Shown here piece after piece: positions 44,103 to 44,136 of a stretch of DNA of 44,136 nt (positions are counted from its first letter, which is position 1; each line of letters begins with the position of its first letter). The position numbers and the translations under genes are program-made. The stretch comes from CAZISM01 sp964541895 (GTDB taxonomy: Bacteria > Zhuqueibacterota > Zhuqueibacteria > Residuimicrobiales > Residuimicrobiaceae), in the NCBI GenBank assembly GCA_964541895.1, contig CAZISM010000036.1:1-44136 (forward strand), in the 5' to 3' direction. The notes under the pieces were generated by a model. That model did not search any database. It had not been told where the DNA came from and saw only the letters and a program-made list of their open reading frames with translations.

Positions 44103-44136
44103 TTTGGTTCCTGACAGTTACCGCGTGTTAACTTTT

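Overview
This is a GC-rich bacterial window with densely packed genes on both strands and one 100-N assembly gap (42314-42413). It most likely comes from a metagenome-assembled member of the FCB supergroup, in or near candidate phylum KSB1/Calditrichota. That placement is inferred from three things: a giant secreted protein ending in the type IX secretion (T9SS)-style sorting signal YELSQNYPNPFNPTTQIRY; a DUF4835 protein beside a PorV/PorQ-like barrel; and an MglA/MglB (roadblock) module. No rRNA, tRNA, CRISPR array or insertion sequence was seen.

Layout. 16-1791: a divergent pair, an outer-membrane barrel protein (-) and a DUF4835 protein (+), both with secretion signals. 1792-2081: terminator and a small repeat-like element. 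2082-4708 (-): rubrerythrin-like ferritin, beta-CASP metallo-beta-lactamase nuclease and methyltransferase. 4882-8547 (+): metallophosphoesterase, MglB-like roadblock protein, MglA GTPase, second roadblock-like protein and a UMF1-type MFS transporter. 8870-10198 (+): an NtrC-family-shaped regulator whose receiver and AAA+ domains have both lost key catalytic residues. 10396-27407 (+): a 13-gene exopolysaccharide (EPS) cluster with an SLBB protein, Wzc-like tyrosine kinase, initiating sugar-phosphate transferase, six further glycosyltransferases, carbamoyltransferase, O-antigen ligase/polymerase, flippase and a sulfatase-fold enzyme. 27530-30058 (+): a secreted beta-propeller/Fn3/LamG-like protein. 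30506-38695 (+): a 2729-residue surface protein with two LamG-like domains, 15 invasin-type Ig-like repeats, an inserted carbohydrate-binding-like module and a C-terminal sorting domain. 38852-40291 (+): CitMHS_2-type ion transporter. 40394-44102 (-): leuD, leuC (5' end in the gap) and ilvB (3' end in the gap) of a branched-chain amino-acid operon.

How the parts may work together. Two good sigma-54 promoters (GG-N10-GC spacing) are visible, at 10309-10324 before the EPS cluster and at 30339-30354 before the giant surface protein. This suggests that a matrix polysaccharide and a giant adhesin are made under one sigma-54 programme. The nearby NtrC-like protein lacks GAFTGA, the Walker B acidic pair and the receiver acidic pocket, so it is unlikely to be a normal activator and may be an antagonist or DNA-bound co-regulator. 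The T9SS-like pieces at the left edge and the MglA/MglB polarity module fit a surface-associated or gliding lifestyle, but this is inference from family membership.
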